This document shows positions 10,898 through 23,206 of a DNA stretch of 64,000 nt, piece by piece. Both the position numbers and the translations under genes were made by a program. The stretch is from Achatina immaculata (Eukaryota; Mollusca; Gastropoda; Stylommatophora; Achatinidae): positions 2,822,993 to 2,886,992 of the forward strand of contig CM019700.1 in NCBI GenBank assembly GCA_009760885.1, in the 5' to 3' direction. Under the pieces are notes generated by a model. The model did no database searches and had not been told where the DNA came from. It saw nothing but the letters and a program-made list of their open reading frames with translations. Numbering within the stretch: position 1 is the first letter of the stretch; every line of letters starts with the position of its first letter.

Positions 10898-11796
10898 TCC
10901 TTCCCGTGCCGTTAAACGTCACATAGGGCCCGCATGGTAGTTCGCCAAGATGTCCTGTCTTCGGCGAGTTTTTCAATTTCATCAAGGGATGTTATGCCCA
11001 CCGAATTGGCTTATATTAACAAGTCTTCTTTAGTTTCACGTGGTCGACATCTTTTTCTTCGGCCTGTTGTGTTTCATTTAATAGCTTGTTTGGAGATTCA
11101 TGGAGACATGGCCTACATATGTTCATCTTCTTTTTCTTATCAACCATGAGACAGGTTGTTGTTTGCTCATCTGTCTTATCTCTGTGTTGTTCTTGAATTC
11201 ATTCAACTTCTTTTCTAGTGTCAACATTGCGGTCTATATAGCTGCCGAGATATGCAAAATGGTTTACTTCTTCAGCAGCTGTTCCTTCTACTTATATTTG
11301 TTCTTCGTTGTTAATGAGAGCCTTCATTATTTTTGTTTTATCTTTGTTAATTTCAAGTCCTATTTTACTAGTCATTGAAGACAGGGTATCTGTTTTTACT
11401 TGCATTGATTTCATACTGTCATTGATAAGAGGTATGTCAACTGCAAAATCAAGATCTTCCAGTTGGGTCTCACGTACCCAATCAATGCCCATTTTACCTT
11501 TGCAACATTTTTTCATTATAAAGTCTATGGCAGTTCCAAAAAGCAAGGGAGATAATATACATCCTTGTTTCACGCCTGTTTCAATCTGGCACCATTCACT
11601 CATTCCTTCATCTGTATTGACTGCACAAACAAATCCATTGTAGAGGTCACTAATATTGTTTTCAATCTTAGATGATGTTCCATATATTCTTAAAATCCTC
11701 CATAATGATTATCTGTGTATGCTATAAAATGCCTTTTTAAAGTCTATGAAGTTCAGGATTAATGGTCTTTGCTTTTCGATATGTTCTTCTGGTATT
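10898..11796 (-). pseudogene. LINE E reverse transcriptase fragment
   Basis: Minus-strand remains of a non-LTR element. From the right: an RT motif A region with a stop in it, then ETGVKQGCILSPLLF, then LEDLDFAVDI, where the usual FADD catalytic pair has become AVD. A C-terminal part at 10898-11150 matches the copy at 48683-49130. The 3' end is marked by CTTCCCGTGCCGTTAAACGT on the plus strand, shared with that copy. Stops, frameshifts and the lost aspartate make it dead. It abuts LINE B at 11797. The clade is probably RTE-like. Confidence 0.82.
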
Positions 11797-12293
11797 AATG
11801 AGAAACATCTTGTGCAACAGATTCTTATAAATGGAAACAAGATTCCAAGTACTTAAATGTTACATCGAGCCAATTTTGTTTTATGAATGTGAAGCATGGT
11901 CCATGAATAAGAGAGTACAGCGAGAAATGGAGGCCATGGAAATGTGGTTCATAAGAAGGATGTTGAAGATACCATGGACAGCCAAGAAAACCAATGAAGA
12001 AGTCTTAAGAGAGGCTGGAGTTAAAAAGGTAAATTACAGCAAATATCAGAGGCAGACAAGCGAGATTTGTAGGACATTTTCTGAGAAGAGGAAAATTGGA
12101 ACACATTGTGGCAAGTGGAAAAACTGAGGAAAGAAGAGACAGAGGAAGACAGAGAGAGAAGTTACTGGATGGGTTGTCAGTGTGGCTAGGAAGAAAGTCA
12201 CCGGCGGATCTCATAATCAAGTCTAAAGACAAGGAATTGTGGAGAGAAATGATCGCCTACGCTACACAGCATGGCACTTGATTGATTGATTGA
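11797..12293 (+). pseudogene. LINE B 3' end with (TTGA)n tail
   Basis: Post-RT region of an RTE-like [39 protein letters not shown], and the terminal residues AYATQHGT. One frame change lies near 12090 and a stop near the 5' edge. The codons for the last residues are GGC ACT TGA, and the stop TGA is part of the (TTGA)n tail (12279-12293), so there is no separate 3' UTR. Two minus-strand relatives at 22786-23070 and 25035-27836 share this sequence. Confidence 0.85.
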
Positions 12294-12759
12294 ATATCTT
12301 CATTCAGTGAAATTTTTGTCTCAAATGCATCAAGTTCTTTACTTATCAATAATATCTCCACTGAGTGAAATTTTTGTCTCAAATACATCAAGTTTGGATA
12401 CTGTGAGAGAAAAACTTGATTAGGCCCTAACGTTTTCTGTGTCGGGTTTGTGTGGACAGATAAAAACGATAATCATTAAACAATCATTCTGTTGACTGTG
12501 TGATGGTTTACATCCGTCCATTGTTTGTCAATGTTACATCAACTGCTACATCTTCACAGAGTGGGACAAAATAAGAGCAGAACAATGACAGAAAGAAGAA
12601 GAAAGTGAATTAGTGTTTGAGAATATGTTCACTTCTTTGCTTTGCTGTGAATGTTACAAGATTAATGGCGTACTTTCTAGCAGAAATATTTTTCTCTTCG
12701 ATAATTTGTCTTCTTAATCGTATCTTCTATTACAGCCATTGTCTTTTAACCGTCCTCTC
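12294..12759. other. Unique stretch, no gene seen
   Basis: A phrase with AAATTTTTGTCTCAAAT occurs twice (about 12309 and 12368). Otherwise unremarkable. Confidence 0.55.
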
Positions 12760-13118
12760 ATTGTATTACAAAGTTATCTCATTGTATTTTAAGCCATATT
12801 CTCATTTTATTTAAGCCATATTCTCATTGTATTACAAATGTTTTCTCATTGTATTTCAGCCATTTTCTCAATTTATTTCAGCCATTTTCTCATTGTATTA
12901 CAAAAGTTTTCTCATTGTATTACAATTATTGTGTTCCAAACTTTTCTCACTATATCACAACTGTTTAATCGTTGCTTTACAACAGTTCTCACTGTATTAC
13001 TAAAGTTTTCTCACTTTATTACAATGTTTTCTCATTGCATCCCAACAGTTTTCTCATTGTTTTACAAGATTTTTCTCATTGTATTATAACTGTTTCTCAT
13101 TGTATTCCAAAGTTTTCT
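12760..13118. repeat. Degenerate repeat of about 20 bp
   Basis: Repeated TTTTCTCATTGTATTACAA with many substitutions, roughly 15 units. Confidence 0.8.
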
Positions 13119-13124
13119 CTTCAA

Positions 13125-15157
13125 AGTGTAAACTTATGTTATGTGTTGTCAGTATAAAATTGTGTTATGTGTTATATCAGTGTAAACTTATGGTATGTGT
13201 TGTGTCAGTGTAAACTTATGTCAAGTATTTTGTCAATGTAAACTTATGTTATGTATTGTGTTAGTGTAAACATATGTGTTGTGTCATTGTAAACTTATGT
13301 TATATGTTGTGTCAGTGCAAACTTCTGTTAAGTGATTTGTTATTATAAACTTCTGTTATGTGTTGTGTCAGTTTAAAATTCTGTTATTTGCTGTGTCTGT
13401 GTAAACTAATGTTATGTGTTGTGTCAATGGAAACTTATGTTACGTGTTGTGTTAGTGTAAACTTATGTTAAGTGTTGTGTTAGTGTAAACTTATGTTACT
13501 TGTTGTGTTAGTGTACACTTATGTTAAGTGGTGTGTTAGTGTCAACTTATGTTACTTGTTGTGTTAGTGTAAACTTATGTTAAGTGTTGTGTTAGTGTAA
13601 ACTTATGTTAAGTGTTGTGTTAGTGTAAACTTATGTTAAGTGTTGTGTTAGTGTAAACTTATGTTAAGTGTTGTGTTAGTGTAAACTTATGTTAAGTGTT
13701 GTGTTAGTGTAAACTTATGTTAAGTGTTGTGTTAGTGTAAACTTATGTTAAGTGTTGTGTTAGTGTAAACTTATGTTACTTGTTGTGTTAGTGTAAACTT
13801 ATGTTAAGTGTTGTGTTAGTGTAAACTTATGTTACTTGTTGTGTTAGTGTAAACTTATGTTACTTGTTGTGTTAGTGTAAACTCATGTTACTTGTTGTGT
13901 TAGTGTAAACTTATGTTACTTGTTGTGTTAGTGTAAACTTATGTTACGTGTTGTGTTAGTGTAAACTTATGTTACTTGTTGTGTTAGTGTAAACTTATGT
14001 TACTTGTTGTGTTAGTGTAAACTTATGTTACTTGTTGTGTTAGTGTAAACTTATGTTAAGTGTTGTGTTAGTGTAAACTTATGTTACTTGTTGTGTTAGT
14101 GTAAACGTATGTTAAGTGTTGTGTTAGTGTAAACTTATGTTAAGTGTTGTGTTAGTGTAAACTTATGTTAAGTGTTGTGTTAGTGAAACTTATGTTACTT
14201 GTTGTGTTAGTGTACGCTTATGTTAAGTGTTGTGTTAGTGTAAACTTATGTTAAGTGTTGTGTTAGTGTAAACTTATGTTACTTGTTGTGTTAGTGTACA
14301 CTTATGTTAAGTGTTGTGTTAGTGTAAACTTATGTTACGTGTTGTGTTAGTGTCAACTTATGTTACGTGTTGTGTTAGTGTAAACTTATGTTACTTGTTC
14401 TGTTAGTGTAAACTTATGTTACTTGTTGTGTTAGTGTAAACTTATGTTAAGTGTTGTGTTAGTGTAAACTTATGTTACGTGTTGTGTTAGTGTCAACTTA
14501 TGTTACGTGTTGTGTTAAGTGTTGTTTTAGTGTAAACTTATGTTAAGTGTTGTGTTAGTGTAAACTTATGTTACGTGTTGTGTTAGTGTACACTTATGTT
14601 AAGTGTTGTGTTAGTGTAAACTTATGTTACGTGTTGTGTTAGTGTACACTTATGTTAAGTGTTGTGTTAGTGTAAAATTATGTTACGTGTTGTGTTAGTG
14701 TACACTTATGTTAAGTGTTGTGTTAGTGTAAAATTATGTTACGTGTTGTGTTAGTGTAAATTATGTTAAGTGTTTGTTAGTGTAAATTATGTTACGTGTT
14801 GTTTTAGTGTAAACTTATGTTACGTGTTGTGTTAGTGTAAACTTATGTTAAGTGTTGTGTTAGTGTAAACTTACGTTAAATGTTGTGTTAGTGTAACGTA
14901 TGTTACGTGTTGTGTTAGTGTAAACTTATGTTACGTGTTGTGTTAAGTGTTGTGTTAGTGTAAACTTATGTTACGTGTTGTGTTAGTGTAAACTTATGTT
15001 ACGTGTTGTGTTAGTGTAAACTTATGTTACGTGTTGTGTTAGTGTCAACTTATGTTACGTGTTGTGTTAAGTGTTGTGTTAGTGTAAACTTATGTTACGT
15101 GTTGTGTTAGTGTAAATTGTGTTACGTATTGTGTTAGTGTAAATTATGTTACCTGTT
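13125..15157. repeat. 28-bp satellite, block 1 (about 70 units)
   Basis: Unit core GTGTTAGTGTAAACTTATGT. The next bases occur in three main forms (TAAGTG, TACTTG, TACGTG). The forms are clustered: mostly TAAGTG at 13570-13770, TACTTG at 13770-14060, TACGTG after 14320. The array resumes at 16398, 20297 and 23071 after inserted or duplicated DNA. Confidence 0.97.
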
Positions 15158-16394
15158 GGTTAGCGGGGTAGGGCTATCCCCTATCAAAGGATAAGTAAGA
15201 CGCCTCCTTACCTCCGTTAGTCTACGGGACACCCTTGGGCAAGGTGGAGTACCCGTATAGCCCCCCGATCAGGGTGACGTGAAGCCATGGGAGCAGGTGG
15301 TGGATGGAATGGGAGAGCAGCTGACAGATAATGTTGGTTATGGTCACCATTCTATGATGGTAGGCAGATGATCTCAATGTAGTGACAATGGCTACGATCA
15401 CTGACTAGTACAGTCACTGCCCGGAAGGAAAGCAATGGTATACTATCTTCTGGAAACATACCAAGAAACCCAAGCAGCAATCATGGAAAGTCAAATATGA
15501 AAAAGATCTGGTGGTGACGCCTCCAGGCCAGATAGATCTAATTTTAACACTGGGGAAGAATGTGAGACAGGGATCAGTACTAGTAATTGTGATGACGGAC
15601 AAAATCCTGACCGTGTTACTAAGGAAAACCCCTGCATCAAACTAAGAAGAAAAATAAGAATAGGAACATGGAATGTAAGAAGTATGTATGAGGGAAAATA
15701 TCAAGTAATAAGTGACGAGATGAAAAGAACGGGGATACACATTTTGGGAATCTGCGAACATCGATGGAAAGGATCAGGACACTTTAAGAGCAAGAATGAT
15801 AATATATTTATATATTCTGGCGGAGAAGTAGGAGGAAAGAATGGAGTGGCTTTTTATTTGGACAAATCAACATCAAAAGCATTACTAGGCTACAATCCAG
15901 TAAGTGATAGAATCCTAACAATCAGACTTAAGGGCATTCCTAGAAATGTAACAATCATCCAGATATATGCACCTACATCAGCAGCAGAAGAAGAGGAAGT
16001 AGAACACTTTTATAACACACTGCAAACGACAATAGACCAGGTACGGAAAAATGATATTGTATTAATGGGTGAGTTAATGCAAAAATTGGTACAGAAAGAG
16101 CAGAAGATGAAGGACATGTTGTAGGGAAATTTAGCATAGGACATAGAAATGAGGCAGGTACAATCTAATGGCGTTTTGCATGGAAAATGAGCTAATGATC
16201 GCTAACACACTTTTTAAACAACATCCAAGAAGACTTTACACATGGACATCACCTGATGGGAAAACCAGGAATCAAATAGATTACATTTTAGTGCAGAGAA
16301 GGTGGAGGTCAAGCATAACATCAGCAAAAACTTTACCAGGTGCTGATTGTGACACGGACCATGAGTTATTAATAGCAGACATGAAGATAAAGAT
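15158..16394 (+). pseudogene. RTE-A LINE, 5' part only (duplicated)
   Basis: Begins with the element 5' end (GGTTAGCGGGGTAGGG) and carries the 5' UTR and endonuclease half: GTWNVRSMYEGKY, ICEHRWKGSG, RRLYTWTSPDGK and DTDHELLIADMK. It shares with copy 2 an in-frame stop (SQI followed by stop; the intact copy has Gly there) and a frameshift at the GDFNAK motif. The reverse transcriptase half is missing because the segment ends at the duplication junction. It is not an independent insertion. Confidence 0.93.
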
Positions 16395-16397
16395 AAA

Positions 16398-16917
16398 AGT
16401 GTACACTTATGTTAAGTGTTGTGTTAGTGTAAATTATGTTACGTGTTGTGTTAGTGTACACTTATGTTAAGTGTTGTGTTAGTGTAAAATTATGTTACGT
16501 GTTGTGTTAGTGTAAATTTATGTTAAGTGTTGTGTTAGTGTAAAATTATGTTACGTGTTGTGTTAGTGTAAACTTATGTTACGTGTTGTGTTAGTGTAAA
16601 CTTATGTTAAGTGTTGTGTTAGTGTAAACTTACGTTAAATGTTGTGTTAGTGTAAACGTATGTTACGTGTTGTGTTAGTGTAAACTTATGTTACGTGTTG
16701 TGTTAAGTGTTGTGTTAGTGTAAACTTATGTTACGTGTTGTGTTAGTGTAAACTTATGTTACGTGTTGTGTTAGTGTAAACTTATGTTACGTGTTGTGTT
16801 AGTGTCAACTTATGTTACGTGTTGTGTTAAGTGTTGTGTTAGTGTAAACTTATGTTACGTGTTGTGTTAGTGTAAATTGTGTTACGTATTGTGTTAGTGT
16901 AAATTATGTTACCTGTT
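16398..16917. repeat. 28-bp satellite, block 2
   Basis: Copy of the right end of block 1, produced by tandem duplication 1. Confidence 0.95.
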
Positions 16918-19900
16918 GGTTAGCGGGGTAGGGCTATCCCCTATCAAAGGATAAGTAAGACGCCTCCTTACCTCCGTTAGTCTACGGGACACCCTTGGGC
17001 AAGGTGGAGTACCCGTATAGCCCCCCGATCAGGGTGACGTGAAGCCATGGGAGCAGGTGGTGGATGGAATGGGAGAGCAGCTGACAGATAATGTTGGTTA
17101 TGGTCACCATTCTATGATGGTAGGCAGATGATCTCAATGTAGTGACAATGGCTACGATCACTGACTAGTACAGTCACTGCCCGGAAGGAAAGCAATGGTA
17201 TACTATCTTCTGGAAACATACCAAGAAACCCAAGCAGCAATCATGGAAAGTCAAATATGAAAAAGATCTGGTGGTGACGCCTCCAGGCCAGATAGATCTA
17301 ATTTTAACACTGGGGAAGAATGTGAGACAGGGATCAGTACTAGTAATTGTGATGACGGACAAAATCCTGACCGTGTTACTAAGGAAAACCCCTGCATCAA
17401 ACTAAGAAGAAAAATAAGAATAGGAACATGGAATGTAAGAAGTATGTATGAGGGAAAATATCAAGTAATAAGTGACGAGATGAAAAGAACGGGGATACAC
17501 ATTTTGGGAATCTGCGAACATCGATGGAAAGGATCAGGACACTTTAAGAGCAAGAATGATAATATATTTATATATTCTGGCGGAGAAGTAGGAGGAAAGA
17601 ATGGAGTGGCTTTTTATTTGGACAAATCAACATCAAAAGCATTACTAGGCTACAATCCAGTAAGTGATAGAATCCTAACAATCAGACTTAAGGGCATTCC
17701 TAGAAATGTAACAATCATCCAGATATATGCACCTACATCAGCAGCAGAAGAAGAGGAAGTAGAACACTTTTATAACACACTGCAAACGACAATAGACCAG
17801 GTACGGAAAAATGATATTGTATTAATAATGGGTGAGTTAATGCAAAAATTGGTACAGAAAGAGCAGAAGATGAAGGACATGTTGTAGGGAAATTTAGCAT
17901 AGGACATAGAAATGAGGCAGGTAACAATCTAATGGCGTTTTGCATGGAAAATGAGCTAATGATCGCTAACACACTTTTTAAACAACATCCAAGAAGACTT
18001 TACACATGGACATCACCTGATGGGAAAACCAGGAATCAAATAGATTACATTTTAGTGCAGAGAAGGTGGAGGTCAAGCATAACATCAGCAAAAACTTTAC
18101 CAGGTGCTGATTGTGACACGGACCATGAGTTATTAATAGCAGACATGAAGATAAAGATGAAAAAGATAGTTACGGGATCAAGACCACTCCGCTTTGACCT
18201 TACAAATATACCAGAACAATACGGTATAGAAGTGAAGAACCGTTTCGAAATCCTGATGGCTGTACAGGAGGAGATGACACCAGATGAATTGGCTATACAG
18301 GCCAAAGATATCTTAGTAACAACAGCCAAAGACATGGTTCCAGTAAAGAAAACACAAAAGAATAGATGGATCACAGCAGGTACACTAGAACTGATAAAAC
18401 AATGTAGAGAAATGAAGACGCAATGGAAAGTGACAAACAACAACAAAGATAAATATAAAACTTTAACAAAAGAAGTATGAAGAAACATAAGAAAAGACAA
18501 AAAACAATACATACAAGATTGTTGTGAAAGAATAGAAGAACATCAGAAGTGTGGAAGAGATAGTGAAATGTTTAAAGAAATGAAGACATTGATGAGAAAT
18601 GTCACACCTAAGCTAAATGTAATTTGTGATGAGATGGGGAATACCTTGACAGTGACAGAGGAAATTCTAGAAAGATGGAAGGAATATTGCAAAAGAATGT
18701 ATGAAACAACCGACTGTGGAAGCAGAAATCAACAGTGTGAATTATTATTGGAGGAGAAAGAACCCGAACCGACAATGGAAGAAGTTTTATGGGCAATAAA
18801 GAATCTGAAAAATGGTAAATCACCAGGATGTGATGAGATAACCGCTGAATTTATTAAAGCAGGAGGAAAGGAGTGTGCAACAATCTATCATGCACTATGT
18901 AAAAAGATATGGCATTCAGGTGTTTGGCCAAAAGAATGGAAAAGAACTGTATTCATACCACTGCCAAAAAAAGGTAACCTGAAATTATGCACCAACTACA
19001 GAACTGTTGGCCTGATTAGTCATGCCAGTAAAATTCTGTTAAAAATCATAATGGGTAGACTTCGAAAGAAAATAGAAGAAGAAGTCAATATGGTCCAAGC
19101 TGGTTTCAGGCAAGGAAGAGGATCAAGAGATCATATATTCAATCTAAGATTAATAATAGAGAAATGCAGAGAGTTTAATGTGAATCTATATTTATCCCTT
19201 ATAGACTACTCAAAGGCATTTGATTGTGTACAACACCAGAAACTTTGGGAAATAATGGAAAAAATGGGATTTCCAACACATTTGATACATTAACATCACT
19301 GCTGTATCTAGACCAACAAGCAGCAGTAAGAATAAATGGTGAAACAACAAGCTGGTTTGACATAAAACAAGGGGTCCGTCAGGGGTGCATATTGTCACCC
19401 TACTTATTTAACTTGTATACTGAAAATATAATGAGGAATGTTAGAGAAGATGTAGACAAAGAATATTACGATGCCATAACAGTTGAATGTTATTAAATAG
19501 CAGAGATTAGATATGCTGATGACACAGTATTACTGTCCACAACACAAAAAGGAATGGAAAAACTAATTATGTCAGTCCGCAAGAACAGCGAAGAGCAGAA
19601 CCTCTATCTTAATGCAAAGAAAACTAAACTGATGACAACTGACAAAACAAACAAGGCAATTGAAATATGTATCAATGAGGAAAAACTGGAAGAAGTGGAG
19701 AGTTTTGAATATCTTGGATCGCTACTAACTAATAATGGAGATACAATGAGGTAAATTAAAAGGAGGACATATATCGCTCTTCAGAAAGTAAAACAAATAA
19801 AGAATCTGTGGAGAGGAGCAGACAGAACCACAAAAATAAGATTTTTATGGGCATGCATCTTTCCCATAGCAACATATGCCTGTGAGACCTGGACACTTAA

Positions 19901-20296
19901 CAAAACAGCTGAGAAACACATAAATGCCTTTGAATGTAAATGCTACAGAAGAGTTCTCCAAATATCATGGACACAAAAAAGAACAAATATATCTATACTA
20001 CAAGAGCTTAATATTGAAGAAGGCTGGCTAGTGAAGAGGATTAAAGAGAGAAAACTGAAATATTTTGGACACATTAAACGTCATGATAATTTAGAGAAGA
20101 CCGTATTGGAAGGATACATAATGGGGAAAAGAAAAAGAGGAAGACCAAGACGAAGATGGCTGCAAGACATCGTTGACGATCTGGAAATGGATGCAGCAGC
20201 AGCAGGCCATCTTGCTCACAACCGAGAGGCCTACAGGAGTGCTGTTTGGGAGGCAAAGTTCCGCAAGGGACATGCAAATGAATGAATGAATGAATG
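16918..20296 (+). pseudogene. RTE-A LINE, full length but broken
   Basis: Colinear with the intact copy at 29101-32480 from the 5' end to the (GAAT)n tail. It is inserted in the 28-bp satellite, which continues on both sides. Breaks relative to the intact protein: stop in SQI-stop-KRS near 17257; frameshift at GDFNAK near 17831; stop after LTKEV (18478); frameshift near 19292; stop in the segment before the YADD motif (about 19493); stop after NNGDTMR (19752). RT motif A (LIDYSKAFD) and YADD are still readable. A clear target duplication cannot be recognised because both flanks are satellite. Confidence 0.95.
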
Positions 20297-20960
20297 TGTT
20301 GTGTCAGTGTAAACTTATGTTACGTATTGTGTCAGTGTAAACTTATGTTATGTGGTGTGTGTCAGTGTAAACGTATGATGTATGGTGTGTGTCAGTGTAA
20401 ACGTATGATGTGTGGTGTGTGTCTGTGTAAACTTATGATGTGTGGTGTGTGTCAGTGTAAACGTATGATATATGGTGTGTGTCAGTGTAAACGTATGGTA
20501 TGTGGTGCGTGTCAGTGTAAACGTATGATGTGTGGTGTGTGTCAGTTATGTGTGTCAGTGTAAACGTATGGTATGTGGTGTGTGTCAATGTAAACGTATG
20601 ATATGTGGTGTGTGTCAGTTATGTGTGTCAGTGTAAACGTATGATATGTGGTGCGTGTCAGTGTAAACGTATGATATGTGGTGCGTGTCAGTTATGTGTG
20701 TCAGTGTAAACGTATGATATGTGGTGCGTGTCAGTGTAAACGTATGATATGTGGTGTGTGTCAGTTATGTGTGTCAGTGTAAACGTATGATATGTGGTGC
20801 GTGTCAGTGTAAACGTATGATATATGGTGCGTGTCAGTGTAAACGTATGATATGTGGTGTGTCAGTGTAAACTTATGATATGTGGTGTGCTAGTGTAAAA
20901 TTATGATATGTGGTGTGTCAGTATAAACTTATGCTATATACTGTTTGAGTATAAACTTAT
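20297..20960. repeat. 28-bp satellite, block 3 (diverged variant)
   Basis: Units of about 29-30 bp around GTGTCAGTGTAAACGTATGA followed by TATGTGGT. Some units are extended by an extra GTCAGTTATGT. Confidence 0.92.
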
Positions 20961-21127
20961 TTTATGAAACCAAATACCGAGACATCATCAAAATATGTAA
21001 CATAAAATTATGTTATGATTCTGTCAGACATAACTACATGTTATGCTGCTGTCTATATAATTGTCAATAAATTATATATCTTGAAACTGTCAAAGTTTGT
21101 TTATCATTAAACTTTTATTATCAGACG
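20961..21127. other. AT-rich spacer
   Basis: No gene seen; repeated at about 23207-23373 in duplication unit 2. Confidence 0.6.
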
Positions 21128-21452
21128 TTAGAAGAATATTTTGGTCAAAGAAATATCATCTTGTTGGCAGAAATGCAGATGAAGCCACTGACAACAATTA
21201 TTGAGGAAAGATGCTGGCGATGGTTGGGACATGTGCTCCGAATGACTGACAACTCACTACCAAAAATAGCACTAAGATGGACACCACAGGGGAACAGAAG
21301 TAGGGGTAGACCAAAAGAGACATGGAGAAGAACAACAGAAAGGATGTTGAGCAATAGAGGGCTCACCTGGGCAAGAGGGGGAAAGAGACAGAGGACAGGC
21401 ATTTGTGGAAAACCCTTGAGGAAGCCCCATGTGCCCTGGGCACTTAAGGTTC

Positions 21453-21455
<3 letters not shown>
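21128..21455 (+). pseudogene. LINE D 3' end (duplication unit 1)
   Basis: Encodes the C-terminal tail of the LINE D protein: CWRWLGHVLRMTDNSLPKIA, then a basic segment with RGRPKETWRR. It matches 52850-53133 closely. It is 5'-truncated, has no RT core, and is followed by a GA microsatellite (21456-21484). Confidence 0.85.
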
Positions 21456-21483
<28 letters not shown>

Positions 21484-21484
21484 C
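21456..21484. repeat. (GA)n at LINE D end
   Basis: Directly follows the LINE D terminal codons. Its length is the visible difference between the two duplication units. Confidence 0.9.
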
Positions 21485-21508
21485 GATCTGTCTGATCCAC
21501 TTTCTGCG

Positions 21509-21628
21509 TAAGAAAACGAAGGAGAAATCAATATGGTTCATGCTGGTTTTACACAAGGAAGAGGAACACGAGATTATATATTCAATATAAGATTAATAGT
21601 AGAGAAATGTAGAGAATTTCATGTGAAT
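21509..21628 (+). pseudogene. RTE-A scrap from mid-RT (unit 1)
   Basis: About 120 bp encoding VHAGFTQGRGTRDYIFNIRL, equivalent to residues 633-665 of the intact RTE-A protein. Truncated on both sides; diverged more than the other RTE-A copies. Confidence 0.85.
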
Positions 21629-22785
21629 TCTAATCTTCTTCTTCTTCTCCTCCTTCTTCGTACGCTTCTACCACCAAGACAGCCCCGTGATCCTACTGAA
21701 TTTACTCCTGTGGTCCTCATTTAGCCTCGCTGTGTCCACAAGAGGTTCAAAGTAAGAGGCTCAGAGCATCGTGGGGCTTGGGGCTATATTCTCGGTGGGT
21801 CACAGAAGCGGCATTGCGTGACACACTGTGGTTTCGTTGCACCAGTTTAGTCTAGAGTTGGACTTCCTCACTGGAAAAACCTCGACGTTTTTCTGATATC
21901 AGTATATCCCCGTCGGGTGAGAGGTGGTTACCTATCTATACTGCACTAGTCCAGCGTATCCGACTTCAGCATTTTGTGGTCGTGGCCGCTACCCTTCCTG
22001 GTGGTGACTAGAACGGAGCTTTTGTCCAGGAGGACGAATCCTCGCCACTAGTAAGTTTGCCCCTGGGTTAAGCCGATGTAGGCGTATTATCCCAGTATGG
22101 GTGTATACAGGACGTGACCGGCCTCTAGAGCGGAGGTATCGTGATATAAGTAGCCATCACCGCGAGTCTACTAGCCATACCGATTAAACTTCACTTAATC
22201 CTTTCCATCACCTTTTTCACAGCGGCACCGCGCGGCAACCCCGATCGCTTTTTCTTCATTGGCCAGAAGGAATTTCACCCCACCGGCGGCAGTCGAATAA
22301 TCTCGCAAACAGAGTCTTAGTTTAACCCATGCGTTAAGCCGGTTTAGGCATTTGAGCCAGTATGGGTGTATATAGGACGTGGCTGGTCTCTAGAGCAGAG
22401 GTGCCGTGATATGAGTAGCCCTGACCGCGAGACTAACCCTAATCGCATTTTTCTTCATTGGCCGCAAGGAATTTCATCCCACGCAGGGCAGCTGAAGAAT
22501 CTTGCCAGCAGCGAGCAGGGGGCTTTAGATCAAGAGTTTTCCTTCTCCTAGATGAGCTGCCAACCAACATTAACGAGTCTCATCTACCCGAAACGTCTGG
22601 TTTTCAAGCGCCAGATATTTGCCTTTCGCCCCTTCTCCTGTCAGTTTAAACAATTCCGCCACGAGAAGGCCAGGAGCTGGACTTGGACTGACAGAGGCTA
22701 TTTGAGACGCACGCCTTGGAGACGTCTAATTCGAGTGGAAAGCGTATCCTCCATCCCACATCCGGCTATTACAGTCTTTAGAACC
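21629..22785 (-). repeat. Unclassified GC-richer element (unit 1)
   Basis: About 1.15 kb that is clearly GC-richer than its neighbours and carries no long frame. Inside, a block starting GTTAAGCCG occurs twice (22067 and 22334), with the later copy about 67 bp shorter; shared phrases are CCAGTATGGGTGTAT, TCTAGAGC and TTCTTCATTGGCC. At the left edge is TTCTTCTTCTTCTCCTCC, which on the minus strand would be a (GAA)n tail, hence the strand given. AATTCTAATCT occurs at both edges but also belongs to the neighbouring LINE B' tail. It could be a LINE 5' UTR or a non-autonomous element; I do not recognise it. Confidence 0.5.
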
Positions 22786-23070
22786 AATTCTAATCTAATC
22801 TAAGTGCCATGCCGTGTGATGTAGGCGATCATTTCTCTCCACAATTTCCTGTCTTTTGAGGTGATTATGAGATCCCCCGGTGACTTTCTTCCTAGCCAGT
22901 AACTTCTCTCTATATCTTCCTCTATCTCTTCTTCCCTCAATTTTTCCAGTTGCCATAGTGTGTTTCAATTTTCCTCTTCTCAGAAAATGTCCTATAAATC
23001 TCGTTTGTCTGTCTCTGATCTTTGCTGTAATTTACTTTTTTAACTCCAGCCTCTCTTAAGACTTCTTAGT
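22786..23070 (-). pseudogene. LINE B' 3' end cut by the duplication junction
   Basis: The minus strand ends CAT GGC ACT TAG followed by an (ATTAG)n-type tail, so the stop TAG lies in the tail. It corresponds to the terminal residues HGT of LINE B at 12270-12283. It stops at the duplication breakpoint; the full version is at 25035-27836. Confidence 0.88.
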
Positions 23071-23206
23071 TGGTGCGTGTCAGTGTAAACGTATGATATG
23101 TGGTGTGTCAGTGTAAACTTATGATATGTGGTGTGCTAGTGTAAAATTATGATATGTGGTGTGTCAGTATAAACTTATGCTATATACTGTTTGAGTATAA
23201 ACTTAT
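23071..23206. repeat. 28-bp satellite, duplicated block
   Basis: Copy of 20825-20960 made by tandem duplication 2. Confidence 0.93.

Larger units (their letters stand above)
14641..18157. repeat. Tandem duplication 1, two units of about 1.76 kb
   Basis: Unit 1 is 14641-16397 and unit 2 starts at 16398. Each holds satellite sequence followed by the first about 1.24 kb of an RTE-A LINE. Matching positions are offset by 1760. The LINE is cut off after AAGATAAAGAT in unit 1 and resumes as satellite, while unit 2 continues into the rest of the LINE. The units differ by small indels (for example three bases near 16063 and one near 16160). Confidence 0.9.

Noticed and set aside
15414..17362. Minus-strand 62-codon frames repeated at 15414, 17174 and 29359
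   Set aside because: Antisense shadows of the RTE-A 5' region, identical because the LINE sequence is repeated.
13125..20960. CRISPR-like array of 28-bp repeats
   Set aside because: The units are directly adjacent with no unique spacers, and the context is eukaryotic transposons; it is a satellite.
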